Origin: Hansschlegelia plantiphila | GTDB taxonomy: Bacteria; Pseudomonadota; Alphaproteobacteria; Rhizobiales; Methylopilaceae | Direction of reading: 5' to 3' | Assembly (NCBI RefSeq): GCF_027922265.1 | Contig: NZ_BSFI01000022.1 | Coordinates: forward strand, 180,569 to 244,568 | Length of the DNA stretch: 64,000 nt | Shown here: piece after piece, positions 46,102-55,514 of the stretch | Layout: each line of letters starts with the position of its first letter | Position numbering within the stretch: position 1 is the stretch's first letter | Made by a program: the position numbers and the translations under genes | The notes under the pieces: model-generated | Seen by the model: the letters and a program-made list of their open reading frames with translations, nothing else | Database searches by the model: none | What the model was told of the DNA's origin: nothing

Positions 46102-49100
46102 ATGACCATCGACGCCCGCCAGATCAGCATGCGTTACGCGGCGCTCGCGCCCGAGGCGCGGCGCAGATTCCTGGAGAAGTTGAAGGAGAACGGCGTCGAC
46201 TTCGCCGCGCTTCCGATCTCGCCGGCCCCGCGCGGCGGCGACGTCCCCTTGTCCGAGGCGCAGCGCGGCCTTTGGCTCACATGGCAGAGCGATCCGTCGA
46301 GCCCGGCCTACAACATAGGCGGCCTCATCACTGTCCAGGGAGAACTCGGCGAGGCCGCGATGCGTCGGGCGCTCGCCGCGCTCGCCGAACGGCACGAGCC
46401 GCTGCGCACGACCTTCGGCCTGAGCGCCGACGGCGAGCCGGTCCAGCGCCTCGACGCGTCGGCGGCGCCGACCCTCGTCGCGCGCGATGTCGCCGATGAC
46501 GCGGAAAGCGCCGCGGCGGCCGAGGCGCTCGTGCGGAAGCCTTTTGACCTTGAGACGGGTCCGCTGCTGCGCGTCGAGCTGCATCGCCGCGGCGACGGCC
46601 AGTCCGCGATCGCGCTGTCGCTTCACCATGTCGTCGCCGACGGCGAGGCGATCGGCCTGATCCTCGAAGAGCTGTCGGTTCTCTACCAAGCTGCCCTGGC
46701 CGGCGTCCCTGCGGAGCTGAAGCCGCTTCCTATCCAGTTCTCCGACTATGTCCGTTGGCTGCGCGACTGGCTCGACGCCGGCGAGAAGGAGCGGCAGATC
46801 GCCTTCTGGCGCGACGCGCTCGGCGAGGAGCGAGCCCCGCTCGAGCTGCCGTTCGACCGCAGGCGGCGCGCGCCGCGCGGACCGGTCGAAGGCCGCGGCC
46901 ATATGGTCCGGCTGTCGCCCGAGCTGTCGGGGCGCCTGCGGGCGACCGCCCGCAGCGGCAACGCCACGCTGTTCATGGTCGTGCTCACGCTTTTCCGGCT
47001 GACGCTCGCGCGGTGGAGCGGGAGCGACGATGTCCGCGTCGGCGCTCCGCTTTCGAACCGTCGCCGCGCCGAAACCCATGGGGTGGTCGGCTATTTCGCC
47101 GCGACCGCCACGCTCGGCGGCGCGCTCGACCAGCGGCTGAGCTTCGCGGAGGCGCTCGCCGGGGAAAAAGAGCGTCTGCTCGCGGCGTCCGAGAATGTCG
47201 ACGTTCCGTTCGACGCGGTTGTCGAGGCGCTTAGGCCCGCCCGCGTCGACGGGGTCCATCCGCTGTTCCAGACCAAGTGCACGGAGCAGCGCGCGGGCGA
47301 CGTCTCGCATTTCGGCGGCCTGCCGGCGGAGGCGCGCAGCCTCTCGGCCGGCGAGGCCCATTTCGACCTCAGCCTGGACGTCGCCGACGGACCGGATGGC
47401 CTCGACTGCCATTTCGCCTTCGCGCGCGATCTTTTCGACCTCGCGACCGTCGAGCGTTTCGCCGCCGACTTCACGGCGCTCGCGGACGCCGCCTCGCGGG
47501 ATCCGCGCCGGCGGCTCGTCGACCTGCCGCTCGTGTCAGGGCGGCCGGCGGCGACCGTTCGAGACTCCGCGCCCGCCGAGGACGTTGTGGACGCCTGGCG
47601 CCGTCATGCGGCCGCGGCGCCCGACGCGACCGCGCTCGCGGACGGCGTGCGGAGGATGTCGCGCGGCGCGCTCGACGCGGCCTCCGACAGGCTCGCGCGG
47701 CGGCTGGCCGCCCGCGGCGTCGGACCGGACGTCGCGGTCGCGCTCGACGCCGACCGCTCGGCCGAATGGGTTCTCGGCGCGCTCGCGATCCTGAAGGCCG
47801 GCGGCGCCTATGTCGCGCTCGATCCCGCCGCGCCCCGAAGCCGCCGCGCCGCGCTCGTCGCCGACAGCGGCGCCCGGCTCGTCGTCTCCGCTCCGGGCCG
47901 CGAGGACGATCTCGGCTGCGAACGGCTGACCGCCTCGTTCGACCACGCGGACGATGAGCCCGGCGCCGCCCTGCCGAGCCGCCCGCATCCCGAACAGGCC
48001 GCCTATGTCGTCTACACCTCCGGCTCGACCGGCGAGCCCAAGGGCGTCGTCGTCACGCGCGGCGGTCTCGCTCGCTATGTCCGGGGCGCGCTGGAGCTGC
48101 TGGCGCTGCCCGAAGGCGCGCGGCTCGGAATGGTCTCGACCGTCGCGGCCGATCTCGGCAACACCGTGCTCTACGCCGCGCTCGCCGACGGCGGCGAACT
48201 CCATCTCGCGGCCGCGGACGACGTGTTCGACCCGGACCGCTTCGCCGCCTGGATGGCGGACCGCCGCATCGACGCCCTCAAGATCACGCCGAGCCATCTG
48301 CAGGCGCTGACGCACGCCCGAGCGCGCGAGTCCGCGCTCCCCGGCAAGGTTCTGGTCCTCGGCGGCGAGGCGGCGGGCTGGGAGTTCGTCGACCGCGTCC
48401 GGGCGCTCTCGCCGGAGCTGAGGATCGTCAATCACTACGGCCCGACCGAGACGACCGTGGGCGCGACGCGCCAGCGCGTCGAGGCCGCCGACCGGAAGGC
48501 CGGGACCGCGCCGATCGGTGAGGCGTTCGGCGCGGCCGAGGCACATGTGCTCGACCGATATCTCAACCGGGCGCCGGACGGCGTCGCGGGGGAGCTGTTC
48601 ATCGGCGGAGGAAGTCTCGCGCGCGGTTACGCCGGGCGGCCCGGCCCGACGGCCGAGCGCTTCGTCCCCGATCCCTTCGGCGCTCCGGGCACCCGTCTCT
48701 ATCGGACCGGCGACCGCGTCAGACGGTTCGCGGACGGGGCGTTGGAGTTCCTCGGCCGCGTCGACGACCAGGTGAAGATCCGCGGGTTCCGGGTCGAGCC
48801 CGGAGAGGTCGCGGCCGCGTTGAAGCGGATCGAGGGAGTCTCCGACGCCTTCGTGACCGCGGTCGAGGCGGACGGCGCGAGAAGGCTCGTCGCCTATGTG
48901 GCCGGCGCCGCGATCCCTAAGCCCACCGCGCTGGCGGCGCGGCTCGCCGAGACGCTGCCGGCCCACATGATCCCGGCGCGCATCGTGGCGCTGGAGGCCC
49001 TGCCGCTCACGCCGAACGGCAAGGTCGACCGGCGCGCGCTGCCGCAGCCGGAAGACCCGAAGCAGGCCGGAGAGCCGCCGCGCGGGCCGATCGAGGAGGC

Positions 49101-50160
49101 GCTCGCCGCGGTCTGGCGGGATCTGCTCGGCGTCGAGGCGATCAGCCGCGACGACGGCTTCATGGCGCTCGGCGGCGACTCCATCCTCAGCCTCAAAATG
49201 CTGGGCCGTATCCGCAAGCAGGGGATCGGCCAGACCGCGAAGAAGCTCGCGCTCGCCGACATCCTGAACGCCAAGACGCTCGCGGCGCTGGCCGAACGGC
49301 TGTCGCCCGCGCCTGTAGCGCCGGCGGCGCGCCCGGACGTCGTGCGCCTCGCGCAGGGGGGCGGCGGCGCGCCGCTGTTCTGCCTGCCGGGTCTGCTCGT
49401 CAATTCGACGGAGTTCGCGCCGCTCGCCGAGGCGCTCGGCGGCTCACGGCCGGTCATCGGCTTCGTCAGCCACGCCTACACCGAGACGCTCTGGCGGGGC
49501 TACGACGTCGGGGCGCTCGCGGCCGAATACGCCGCCTATGTGGAAGAGATCGCGCTATCCGGACGCTGTGCGCTCATCGGCTGGTCTTCGGGCGGCGATC
49601 TCGCTTTCGAGACGGCGCGCAGGCTTCAGGGGCGCGTCGCGGTCGAATTTCTGGGCCTGGTCGACGTGTTCGAGGCGACGCCGCTCATGACCGACCGTCC
49701 GCTCTCCGAGACGGAGCGGGCCAGCGCCGAGGCGGCGTGCGAGGCGTGGTTGGCGCGCAGCCTGATGGCCGACCGCTGGCGGGCCCTGTTCGGCCGCATG
49801 GGGGGTCAGGAAACCGAGGCGGCGCTGCGGGGCGTCCTCGACCGGGACGGGATCCTGCCCGTCGACGGTCCGGCCACGGGCTCCGCCGAGGCGATGCTCT
49901 GGGCGCAGCTCGACAAGCGGCTCCGCGCTCCCGGCCACGACCATGCGCCGCTTCCCGGCCAGGCCGTGCACGTCTGGCAGGCTGAGGATTCGCTGAGCCG
50001 CCCGGAGCGGCTGCGCGACTGGAGCGCGCTTGCGAGGGTCGCGAGGCTCGAACGGGTCGCAGGCGCGACCCATCTCGACATCATCCATTCGGCCGAGTTC
50101 CTCTCGTCGGTCGTCAAGGCGATTTCGGAGACAGCGACGGCGGTCGCGCCGAGCCAATGA
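46102..50160 (+). CDS. NRPS 5: C-A(Asp)-PCP-thioesterase (termination module)
   Basis: A 1352-residue protein starting 4 bases after NRPS 4. C domain (about 45-470) is L-to-L type (LSEAQRGLW near 51, HHVVADGEA near 175). The adenylation domain (495-980) has YTSGSTGEPKG, NHYGPTETT and [10 protein letters not shown]. Pocket residues D-L-T-K-V-G-H-V-G give L-aspartate. PCP is [10 protein letters not shown] (about 1024). The thioesterase (1085-1350) has FCLPGLLVN and the nucleophile elbow GWSSGG (Ser1162), with a His in GATHLDII near the end. It adds the last Asp, probably beta-hydroxylated by one of the two hydroxylases, and releases the peptide by hydrolysis or cyclisation. The adenylation domain resembles that of NRPS 2. 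Confidence 0.93.
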   Translation: MTIDARQISMRYAALAPEARRRFLEKLKENGVDFAALPISPAPRGGDVPLSEAQRGLWLTWQSDPSSPAYNIGGLITVQGELGEAAMRRALAALAERHEPLRTTFGLSADGEPVQRLDASAAPTLVARDVADDAESAAAAEALVRKPFDLETGPLLRVELHRRGDGQSAIALSLHHVVADGEAIGLILEELSVLYQAALAGVPAELKPLPIQFSDYVRWLRDWLDAGEKERQIAFWRDALGEERAPLELPFDRRRRAPRGPVEGRGHMVRLSPELSGRLRATARSGNATLFMVVLTLFRLTLARWSGSDDVRVGAPLSNRRRAETHGVVGYFAATATLGGALDQRLSFAEALAGEKERLLAASENVDVPFDAVVEALRPARVDGVHPLFQTKCTEQRAGDVSHFGGLPAEARSLSAGEAHFDLSLDVADGPDGLDCHFAFARDLFDLATVERFAADFTALADAASRDPRRRLVDLPLVSGRPAATVRDSAPAEDVVDAWRRHAAAAPDATALADGVRRMSRGALDAASDRLARRLAARGVGPDVAVALDADRSAEWVLGALAILKAGGAYVALDPAAPRSRRAALVADSGARLVVSAPGREDDLGCERLTASFDHADDEPGAALPSRPHPEQAAYVVYTSGSTGEPKGVVVTRGGLARYVRGALELLALPEGARLGMVSTVAADLGNTVLYAALADGGELHLAAADDVFDPDRFAAWMADRRIDALKITPSHLQALTHARARESALPGKVLVLGGEAAGWEFVDRVRALSPELRIVNHYGPTETTVGATRQRVEAADRKAGTAPIGEAFGAAEAHVLDRYLNRAPDGVAGELFIGGGSLARGYAGRPGPTAERFVPDPFGAPGTRLYRTGDRVRRFADGALEFLGRVDDQVKIRGFRVEPGEVAAALKRIEGVSDAFVTAVEADGARRLVAYVAGAAIPKPTALAARLAETLPAHMIPARIVALEALPLTPNGKVDRRALPQPEDPKQAGEPPRGPIEEALAAVWRDLLGVEAISRDDGFMALGGDSILSLKMLGRIRKQGIGQTAKKLALADILNAKTLAALAERLSPAPVAPAARPDVVRLAQGGGGAPLFCLPGLLVNSTEFAPLAEALGGSRPVIGFVSHAYTETLWRGYDVGALAAEYAAYVEEIALSGRCALIGWSSGGDLAFETARRLQGRVAVEFLGLVDVFEATPLMTDRPLSETERASAEAACEAWLARSLMADRWRALFGRMGGQETEAALRGVLDRDGILPVDGPATGSAEAMLWAQLDKRLRAPGHDHAPLPGQAVHVWQAEDSLSRPERLRDWSALARVARLERVAGATHLDIIHSAEFLSSVVKAISETATAVAPSQ

Positions 50161-50533
50161 GTCTCTCTGCTCGCGGACCGCGCCAGGCGGCGCGACGGAC
50201 CTTATCCCGTCGTCAGTACGCCGCGGCCGCCTCCGCCGCGCGGGCCGCAGCCTCGCAGATATCGGCTTCGGTCGCATCCCGCGAGCGCGGATCGAACGTG
50301 AACCTGTAAGCGCCGGCGCAAGCGGGTGATCAACTCGCAGACAGGATGACGAGCTGGCCTCGCCTTCGTGCGCCGGGTCTGTTTTGAGAGGGCGGCGGCT
50401 GTGGAGACTTGAAAAATTCCTGCGAGAATATGTGAGCAAAGCACCCTCGCACTATTTTGACGGGCTGCACGCCGGTCCAAACGCGCCGAAGAATGAACGA
50501 CCCGGCGGCGCCAGGGGCGGGCTCCAGGAACTG
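50161..50533. other. 373-bp gap after the siderophore operon
   Basis: No supportable gene. A reverse-strand open stretch at 50213-50329 ends plausibly (RFTFDPRSRD...) but has no start codon and is closed by a stop upstream, so it is at best a gene remnant. No strong terminator hairpin with a T-run was seen after the NRPS 5 stop. Base composition drops around 50385-50460, where a promoter for the following gene may lie. Confidence 0.4.
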
Positions 50534-51277
50534 ATGGCAGGCCGCGTGGCGACGAAGATTGGCGATCTTTTTGTCGGAACCGCGGGCTGGAGCGTGGCGT
50601 CGCGCTACGCCGACGCCGTTCCGGGGTCTGGAACCCATCTCGAGCGCTACGCCCGCCGCCTGAACGCGACCGAGATCGACACCTCCTTCTATCGGCGGCA
50701 TCAGCACAAGACCTATGAGCGATGGGCCGGCGCCACGCCCGACGGGTTCCGGTTCTCGGTCAAACTGCCGCGAACGATCACGCACGAGCGAAGCCTGGTC
50801 GACTGCGGTTCCCTGATCGACGCCTTCATGGCGGACGTCGTCGGCCTCGGCGGAAAACTTGCGGTGTTGCTGGTCCAGCTGCCGCGCTCGTCGCCGCCCG
50901 ACGCCGCGGCGGCCGGGGTGTTCTTCGATCAGCTGCGCGGAGCGAGCGGCGCCGCCGTCGCGTTCGAGCCGCGGCATCCCGGATGGTTCGCGCCGGAGCT
51001 CGACGCCTGGCTTGCGGAGCGCCGGGTTGCGCGCGTGGCCGCCGATCCGGCGCCGGCTCCCGTCGCCGGGGAGCCGGGCGGGTGGAGCGGCCTGCGCTAT
51101 TACCGCTGGCACGGCTCGCCGCGGGTCTATTACTCGGATTACGACGACGCGGCCCTGGTCGCCCTTCGCGCGCGGGCCGACGCCGGCCGCGCCCTGGGCG
51201 AGCCGACATGGTGCGTGTTCGACAACACCGCCTCCGGAGCTGCGCTCGGAAACGCGCTGGCCTTCGCGGGATCGTAG
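50534..51277 (+). CDS. DUF72 family protein
   Basis: A 247-residue protein. ATG 50534 has CAGGA just upstream. The in-frame extension to 50384 is low in coding quality. It has the DUF72 TIM-barrel start FVGTAGWSV, then ATEIDTSFYRRHQHKTYERW, GFRFSVKLPRTITH, AVAFEPRHPGWF and, near the end, RYYRWHGSPRVYYSDY and CVFDNTASGAALGNAL. The family is widespread and its biochemical role is not established. It was probably next to the que genes before or independent of the siderophore locus. No sign of operon linkage to NRPS 5 (373-base gap). Confidence 0.88.
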   Translation: MAGRVATKIGDLFVGTAGWSVASRYADAVPGSGTHLERYARRLNATEIDTSFYRRHQHKTYERWAGATPDGFRFSVKLPRTITHERSLVDCGSLIDAFMADVVGLGGKLAVLLVQLPRSSPPDAAAAGVFFDQLRGASGAAVAFEPRHPGWFAPELDAWLAERRVARVAADPAPAPVAGEPGGWSGLRYYRWHGSPRVYYSDYDDAALVALRARADAGRALGEPTWCVFDNTASGAALGNALAFAGS

Positions 51278-51411
51278 AACCGCGTCTTGGTTGAAGCGTG
51301 GGGCTGGCGGGGCTAGAGGAAGCGCCTGCGGGGCCGAGGCGGCCTTTGCGGGCGACGGCGCTTGGCGCCCACCACCATAGCGGCCTCGCGCGGGGCGCCC
51401 TCGGAAGATCC

Positions 51412-52044
51412 ATGAGCTACGCGGTCAAGGAGCTGTTCAAGACGCTGCAGGGCGAGGGGGCGCAGGCGGGGCGCGCCGCCGTGTTCTGCCGCTTCGCCGG
51501 CTGCAATCTGTGGTCAGGCCGCGAGGAGGACCGCGCGGCCGCCGTCTGCCGCTTCTGCGACACCGACTTCGTCGGCCTCGACGGTCCGGGGGGAGGTCGT
51601 TTCGCGGACGCAGCGGCGTTGGCGGACGCGATCGCCGCGACCTGGGGGCCGAAGGGCGGCGCCAGGTTCGTGGTGTTCACCGGCGGCGAGCCGTTCCTGC
51701 AGCTCGACGCCGACCTGCTCGACGCAATCCATGCGCGGGGTTTCGAGGCGGCGGTCGAGACCAACGGCACGCTCGAGCCGCCGCCGGGCGTCGACTGGCT
51801 CTGCGTCAGCCCCAAGGCCGGCGCAAAGCTGCGCGTCCAAGGCGGCGACGAGGTGAAGCTGGTCTTCCCCCAGGACGACCTTCACCCCTCCGCGCTCGAA
51901 GCGCTCGCCTTCCGGCATTTCTGGCTGCAGCCGATGGACGGCCCCCGGCAGGCGGAGAACACCGCGCTCGCCGCCGACTACTGTCTCGACAACCCGCCAT
52001 GGCGCCTCAGCCTGCAGACCCACAAGATGATCGGCATCCCATGA
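51412..52044 (+). CDS. queE: 7-carboxy-7-deazaguanine synthase (radical SAM)
   Basis: A 210-residue radical SAM enzyme that turns 6-carboxytetrahydropterin into 7-carboxy-7-deazaguanine, step three of preQ0/queuosine synthesis. Start at ATG 51412 (MSYAVKELFKTLQGEG); the frame upstream is not coding. Cluster cysteines are in FCRFAGCNLW and CRFCDTDF, with the long spacing typical of QueE rather than a plain CxxxCxxC. FTGGEPFLQ is the SAM-binding GGEP motif, and VETNGTLEPP and SPKAG follow. It forms a cluster with queD and queC. Confidence 0.95.
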   Translation: MSYAVKELFKTLQGEGAQAGRAAVFCRFAGCNLWSGREEDRAAAVCRFCDTDFVGLDGPGGGRFADAAALADAIAATWGPKGGARFVVFTGGEPFLQLDADLLDAIHARGFEAAVETNGTLEPPPGVDWLCVSPKAGAKLRVQGGDEVKLVFPQDDLHPSALEALAFRHFWLQPMDGPRQAENTALAADYCLDNPPWRLSLQTHKMIGIP

Positions 52045-52057
52045 GACTGTCCCCGCG

Positions 52058-52414
52058 ATGAGGATCACGCAGGCCTTCACCTTCGAGGCCGCCCACCGGC
52101 TGCCGAACGTGCCCGAGACGCATCGCTGCCACCGGATGCACGGCCACTCCTACCGCGTGGAACTGCAGCTCGACGGCGCGGTCGACCCGGCGACCGGCTT
52201 CGTCGTCGACTTCTTCGACGTCGAGAGCGCCTTCGCGCCGCTGCTCGGAAGGCTCGACCACCATTGCCTGAACGAGGTCGAGGGTCTCGAGAACCCGACC
52301 GCCGAGATCATCGCCGGCTGGATCTGGGATCGGACGAAACCGGCGCTGCCTCAGCTCTCCGCCGTGCGGGTGTTCGAGACCCCGCAGTCCTGGGCGGAAT
52401 ATGACGGAGGCTGA
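52058..52414 (+). CDS. queD: 6-carboxy-5,6,7,8-tetrahydropterin synthase
   Basis: A 118-residue PTPS-fold enzyme making 6-carboxytetrahydropterin from dihydroneopterin triphosphate. Zinc ligands are in FEAAHRLP and [11 protein letters not shown], and the catalytic cysteine is in [19 protein letters not shown] and the final [11 protein letters not shown] match the family. It starts 13 bases after queE and overlaps queC by 14 bases, so the three are one operon. Confidence 0.95.
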   Translation: MRITQAFTFEAAHRLPNVPETHRCHRMHGHSYRVELQLDGAVDPATGFVVDFFDVESAFAPLLGRLDHHCLNEVEGLENPTAEIIAGWIWDRTKPALPQLSAVRVFETPQSWAEYDGG

Positions 52415-53123
52415 CGGCGCCGCGGGGGAGGGCGCGCTCGTCCTGTTCTCCGGCGGCCAGGATTCCACGACCTGTCTCGCCTGGGCGCTCGACCGCTACA
52501 AGCGGGTCGAGACGCTCGGCTTTGACTACGGCCAGCGGCATCGCGTCGAGCTCGACTGCCGGGCGACGCTGCGGACGGAGATCGCGCGCATCCGGCCGGA
52601 CTGGGCGAGCCGCCTTGGCGAGGACCACACGCTCCTCCTGCCCGAGCTCGGCCGCCTGTCGGAGACGGCGCTCACCTCCGACATCGCGATCGAGATGGCC
52701 GAATCCGGCCTCCCGAACACCTTCGTGCCCGGCCGGAACATCGTGTTCCTCACCTTCGCCGCGGCGCTCGCCTACCGGCGCGGCCTGAAGCGCATCGTCG
52801 GCGGCATGTGCGAGACGGACTATTCCGGCTATCCCGACTGCCGCGACGACGCGATCAAGGCGCTGCAGGTCGCGCTCAATCTCGGCATGGAGCGCCGCTT
52901 CGTGCTGGAGACGCCGCTGATGTGGCTCGACAAGGCGGCGACCTGGGGCCTCGCCCTCGATCTCGGCGGACCGTCGCTGGTCGATCTGATCGTCGAGGCC
53001 ACGCACACCTGCTATCTCGGCGAACGGGGCGAGCGCCACGACTGGGGCTATGGCTGCGGGACGTGCCCGGCCTGCGAGCTGCGCGCGGCGGGCTACCGGC
53101 GCTTCGTCGCGGAAGCCGTCTGA
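52401..53123 (+). CDS. queC: 7-cyano-7-deazaguanine synthase
   Basis: A 240-residue ATP-dependent enzyme converting 7-carboxy-7-deazaguanine to preQ0. The PP-loop [14 protein letters not shown] is at about 16-29. [11 protein letters not shown] and NTFVPGRN follow. The C-terminal zinc site is formed by cysteines in ATHTCYLGE and [16 protein letters not shown] 52401 lies inside the end of queD, suggesting translational coupling. Confidence 0.95.
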   Translation: MTEADGAAGEGALVLFSGGQDSTTCLAWALDRYKRVETLGFDYGQRHRVELDCRATLRTEIARIRPDWASRLGEDHTLLLPELGRLSETALTSDIAIEMAESGLPNTFVPGRNIVFLTFAAALAYRRGLKRIVGGMCETDYSGYPDCRDDAIKALQVALNLGMERRFVLETPLMWLDKAATWGLALDLGGPSLVDLIVEATHTCYLGERGERHDWGYGCGTCPACELRAAGYRRFVAEAV

Positions 53124-53137
53124 AGAAGAGGACGACC

Positions 53138-53491
53138 ATGGCCGCCGTCACGATCTACGGGATCAGGAACTGCGACACGATGAAGAAGGCCCGCGCCTGG
53201 CTCGATGCTAACGGCGCGCCCTACGTCTTCCACGACTACAAGACGGCCGGGATCGACGGCGGGACGCTCGCGCTCTGGGCGGCTAAGGTCGGCTGGGAGA
53301 CGCTGCTCAACCGCGCGGGGACGACCTCCCGCAAGCTGCCGGAGTCCGAGAAGCAGGGGCTCGACGAGAGCCGCGCCCTCGCGCTGATGGCGGCGCAGCC
53401 GTCGATGATCAAGCGTCCGGTGCTTACGCGCGACGGCGAGCTGCTGGTCGGCTTCAGGCCCGAGCAGTACGAGGCGTTCTTCGCGCGTTAA
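53138..53491 (+). CDS. ArsC/Spx-family (YffB-like) protein
   Basis: A 117-residue thioredoxin-fold protein with ATG 53138 preceded by GAAGAAGAGGA. The start is IYGIRNCDTMKKARAWLDA, where a single cysteine (NCDTMKK) replaces a CxxC. FHDYKTAGID, NRAGTTSRKLPE, PSMIKRPVLTR and VGFRPEQYE match the ArsC-like YffB group, which shows glutathione-linked chemistry rather than proven arsenate reduction. It lies 14 bases after queC and is probably co-transcribed. Confidence 0.88.
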   Translation: MAAVTIYGIRNCDTMKKARAWLDANGAPYVFHDYKTAGIDGGTLALWAAKVGWETLLNRAGTTSRKLPESEKQGLDESRALALMAAQPSMIKRPVLTRDGELLVGFRPEQYEAFFAR

Positions 53492-53554
53492 AACGCGCCG
53501 CGCTCAAGTCCCCGACAGCCGCGAAAGCGCCGGCGCGCCGGGGCAGGGGCGTTC

Positions 53555-53977
53555 CTAGCGCGTGATCACGATCCGGGCGTTGCCGAGCCCCTGCGCGCGG
53601 ACGAGGTTGTAGAAGGTCGCCGCGTTTGTCGGATGGAGCCTCACGCAGCCGTGGCTCGCCGGCCGGCCAAGCGATCGCACATAGCCTGTGCCATGGATGG
53701 CGTAGCCGCCCCTGAAGAACACGGAATAGGGCATCGGAGACATGTCGTATTTCCGCGAATACCACATCCGCGCCGTGCGGATCGGCCGGTAGGAGCCGGT
53801 CGGCGTGACGTAGCCGCGCCGCGCCGTCGAGACCGGCCAGGAATAGGCAGGCCAGCCGTTGACCGAGACGTCGACCCGCTGCTGCGAGAGGCTGATCGCG
53901 GCGACGACGTTTGCGGACGCCGCTGAGGGAAATGCCAGTCCACACAAGAAGACGACGAGAAGCCACTGCTTACGCAT
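53555..53977 (-). CDS. L,D-transpeptidase (YkuD domain)
   Basis: A 140-residue exported protein. Residues 1-22 are a signal peptide (LLVVFLCGLAFPSAASA). The rest is one YkuD domain with the active-site pattern HGTGYV (His95) and SHGCVRL (His109, Cys111). These enzymes crosslink peptidoglycan or attach proteins to it through meso-diaminopimelate. The short length, with no binding domain, is common in rhizobia. It is convergent with the ArsC-like gene and divergent from nnrU. No obvious terminator was seen in the 63-base convergent gap. Confidence 0.93.
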   Translation of the reverse strand: MRKQWLLVVFLCGLAFPSAASANVVAAISLSQQRVDVSVNGWPAYSWPVSTARRGYVTPTGSYRPIRTARMWYSRKYDMSPMPYSVFFRGGYAIHGTGYVRSLGRPASHGCVRLHPTNAATFYNLVRAQGLGNARIVITR

Positions 53978-54119
53978 GACAATGCCCCGATCTACGTCTC
54001 CCGCCCCACGCGCGCCGCAAGTGTGGCGTAAATGCGGCGGTGAGTCGAATCGCGCGTCCGTGATGGCGCGCCGTCCGTGGGGTAGCTAGTTTGTAATCAG
54101 TCAAAACTCGGAGGCCGCC

Positions 54120-54692
54120 ATGGCGATTCTCATTCTCGGCCTCGCGATCTTCCTGGGCGGGCATCTCTTCACGCGAGCCCAGGGCCGCCGCGCGGCTCTC
54201 GTCGCGCGGTTCGGCGACGGTCCCTATAAGGTCGCCTATTCCGTCGTTTCGGCGATCGGTCTGCTGTTGATCGTGCTGGGGTGGCGGGCGGCGCCGTTCA
54301 TAGAGGTGTGGTCCCCGCCGGCCTGGACGCGGCACGTTCCGGTCACGCTGATGTGGCCGGCCTTCATCCTGCTGGCGTCGGCCTGCCTGCCCAGTCACAT
54401 CCGGGCGAAGGCCAGGCATCCGATGCTTGCGGCCGTGAAGCTGTGGGCGACCGCCCACCTCGTCGCGAACGGCGATCTCGCAAGCATCGTCCTGTTCGGG
54501 TCGTTCCTCGCCTGGGGCGTGGCGGCGCGGATCGGCCTGAAGCGTCAGGAGCGCCGCGAGGGAAGGGCGCCGCAGCCTGCGGCCTCCTGGCGGGGCGATG
54601 TCTTGGCGGTCGTGATCGGGACGGTCGCCTATGCGCTGTTCGGCGCGTATCTGCACCAGCTGCTGATCGGCGTCCCGGCGTTCAGAATGTAG
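54120..54692 (+). CDS. NnrU-family membrane protein
   Basis: A 190-residue integral membrane protein with about five hydrophobic segments. Family features are LAIFLGGHLFTRAQGRRA at the start, WSPPAWTRHVPVTLMWPAF, and KARHPMLAAVKLWATAHLVA in the middle. NnrU was named in denitrifiers, but close relatives occur widely in alphaproteobacteria without nitrate respiration, and the function is not known. GGAGG lies about 8 bases before ATG 54120. Confidence 0.88.
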   Translation: MAILILGLAIFLGGHLFTRAQGRRAALVARFGDGPYKVAYSVVSAIGLLLIVLGWRAAPFIEVWSPPAWTRHVPVTLMWPAFILLASACLPSHIRAKARHPMLAAVKLWATAHLVANGDLASIVLFGSFLAWGVAARIGLKRQERREGRAPQPAASWRGDVLAVVIGTVAYALFGAYLHQLLIGVPAFRM

Positions 54693-54797
54693 AGAGGCCG
54701 CCCCGCAAACCGTTTGCGGGGCTCCGGTCGCGTCGCTATGGTGCGGCCCCGCGCGTCGGGGCCCCAAAGCCTCGCGCCGACACGCCGCCGGACCAGC

Positions 54798-55472
54798 ATG
54801 ACCGATATCTATCATGAGATTCAGGAAGACATCCGCCGCGATCGGATGAAGGCGCTGTGGGCGCGCTATGGCGTGTTCCTGGTGGCGCTCGCCGCGTTGG
54901 TGGTCCTCGGCGTCGGCGGATGGCGCGGTTACAGCTATTATGAGGCGAAGCAGGCCGCGGCCGCCGGCGACCGCTATCAGGCCGCGGCCAAGCTCGCGGA
55001 AGACGGCAGGAGCGACGAGGCGCGCGCGGCGTTCGCGGCGATCGCGGTGAACTCGCCATACGGCTATCGCGCTCTTGCGAGGCTTCGCGAGGCCGACGAG
55101 GTCGCCAAGACCGACCAGCCCACGGCGCTCAGGCTCTATCAGGAAGTCGCGGACGGCTCGGGGGATTCGATGCTTCGCGACGCTGCTCGGGTCCGCGCCG
55201 CCTATCTCGCGGTCGACGTCGGCGCGCCGGAGGACGTGCGCCGTCTGGCCGAGCCGCTCGCCGCGGGCGGACCGTGGAGCGCGCTCGCCCGGGAGGCGCT
55301 CGGTCTGTCGGCCTATAAGGCCGAAGACACGACCGAGGCCCGGCGACAGTTCGAGGCGATCGTCGCCGACGCCGATGCGCCGGGAGCGACGCGCCAGCGC
55401 GCGGATCTGCTTCTTGCAGTGCTTCCGCAGGCGGCGCCTGAAAAGCCGGCCGCCGACAAGCCGACCAATTGA
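54798..55472 (+). CDS. YfgM-like tetratricopeptide membrane protein
   Basis: A 224-residue protein starting MTDIYHEIQEDIRRDRMKAL. The in-frame upstream extension is not coding-like. One transmembrane helix (FLVALAALVVLGVGGW, about 24-40) is followed by a periplasmic region of alanine-rich helical repeats (YYEAKQAAAAGDRYQAA..., ALRLYQEVAD) of the TPR_21 type. YfgM-like proteins assist periplasmic folding at the Sec translocon and are usually encoded just before bamB and der, as here. It starts an apparent operon with the small lipoprotein and der. Confidence 0.85.
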   Translation: MTDIYHEIQEDIRRDRMKALWARYGVFLVALAALVVLGVGGWRGYSYYEAKQAAAAGDRYQAAAKLAEDGRSDEARAAFAAIAVNSPYGYRALARLREADEVAKTDQPTALRLYQEVADGSGDSMLRDAARVRAAYLAVDVGAPEDVRRLAEPLAAGGPWSALAREALGLSAYKAEDTTEARRQFEAIVADADAPGATRQRADLLLAVLPQAAPEKPAADKPTN

Positions 55473-55514
55473 CCTGCCGGCCTGTTCGGCCGGCCATTCT
55501 GGGGATCGTCTTCC

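Noticed and set aside
50213..50329. Reverse-strand open stretch ending in a plausible C-terminus
   Set aside because: It has no start codon and an upstream in-frame stop, and no family is recognised. At most it is a gene remnant.
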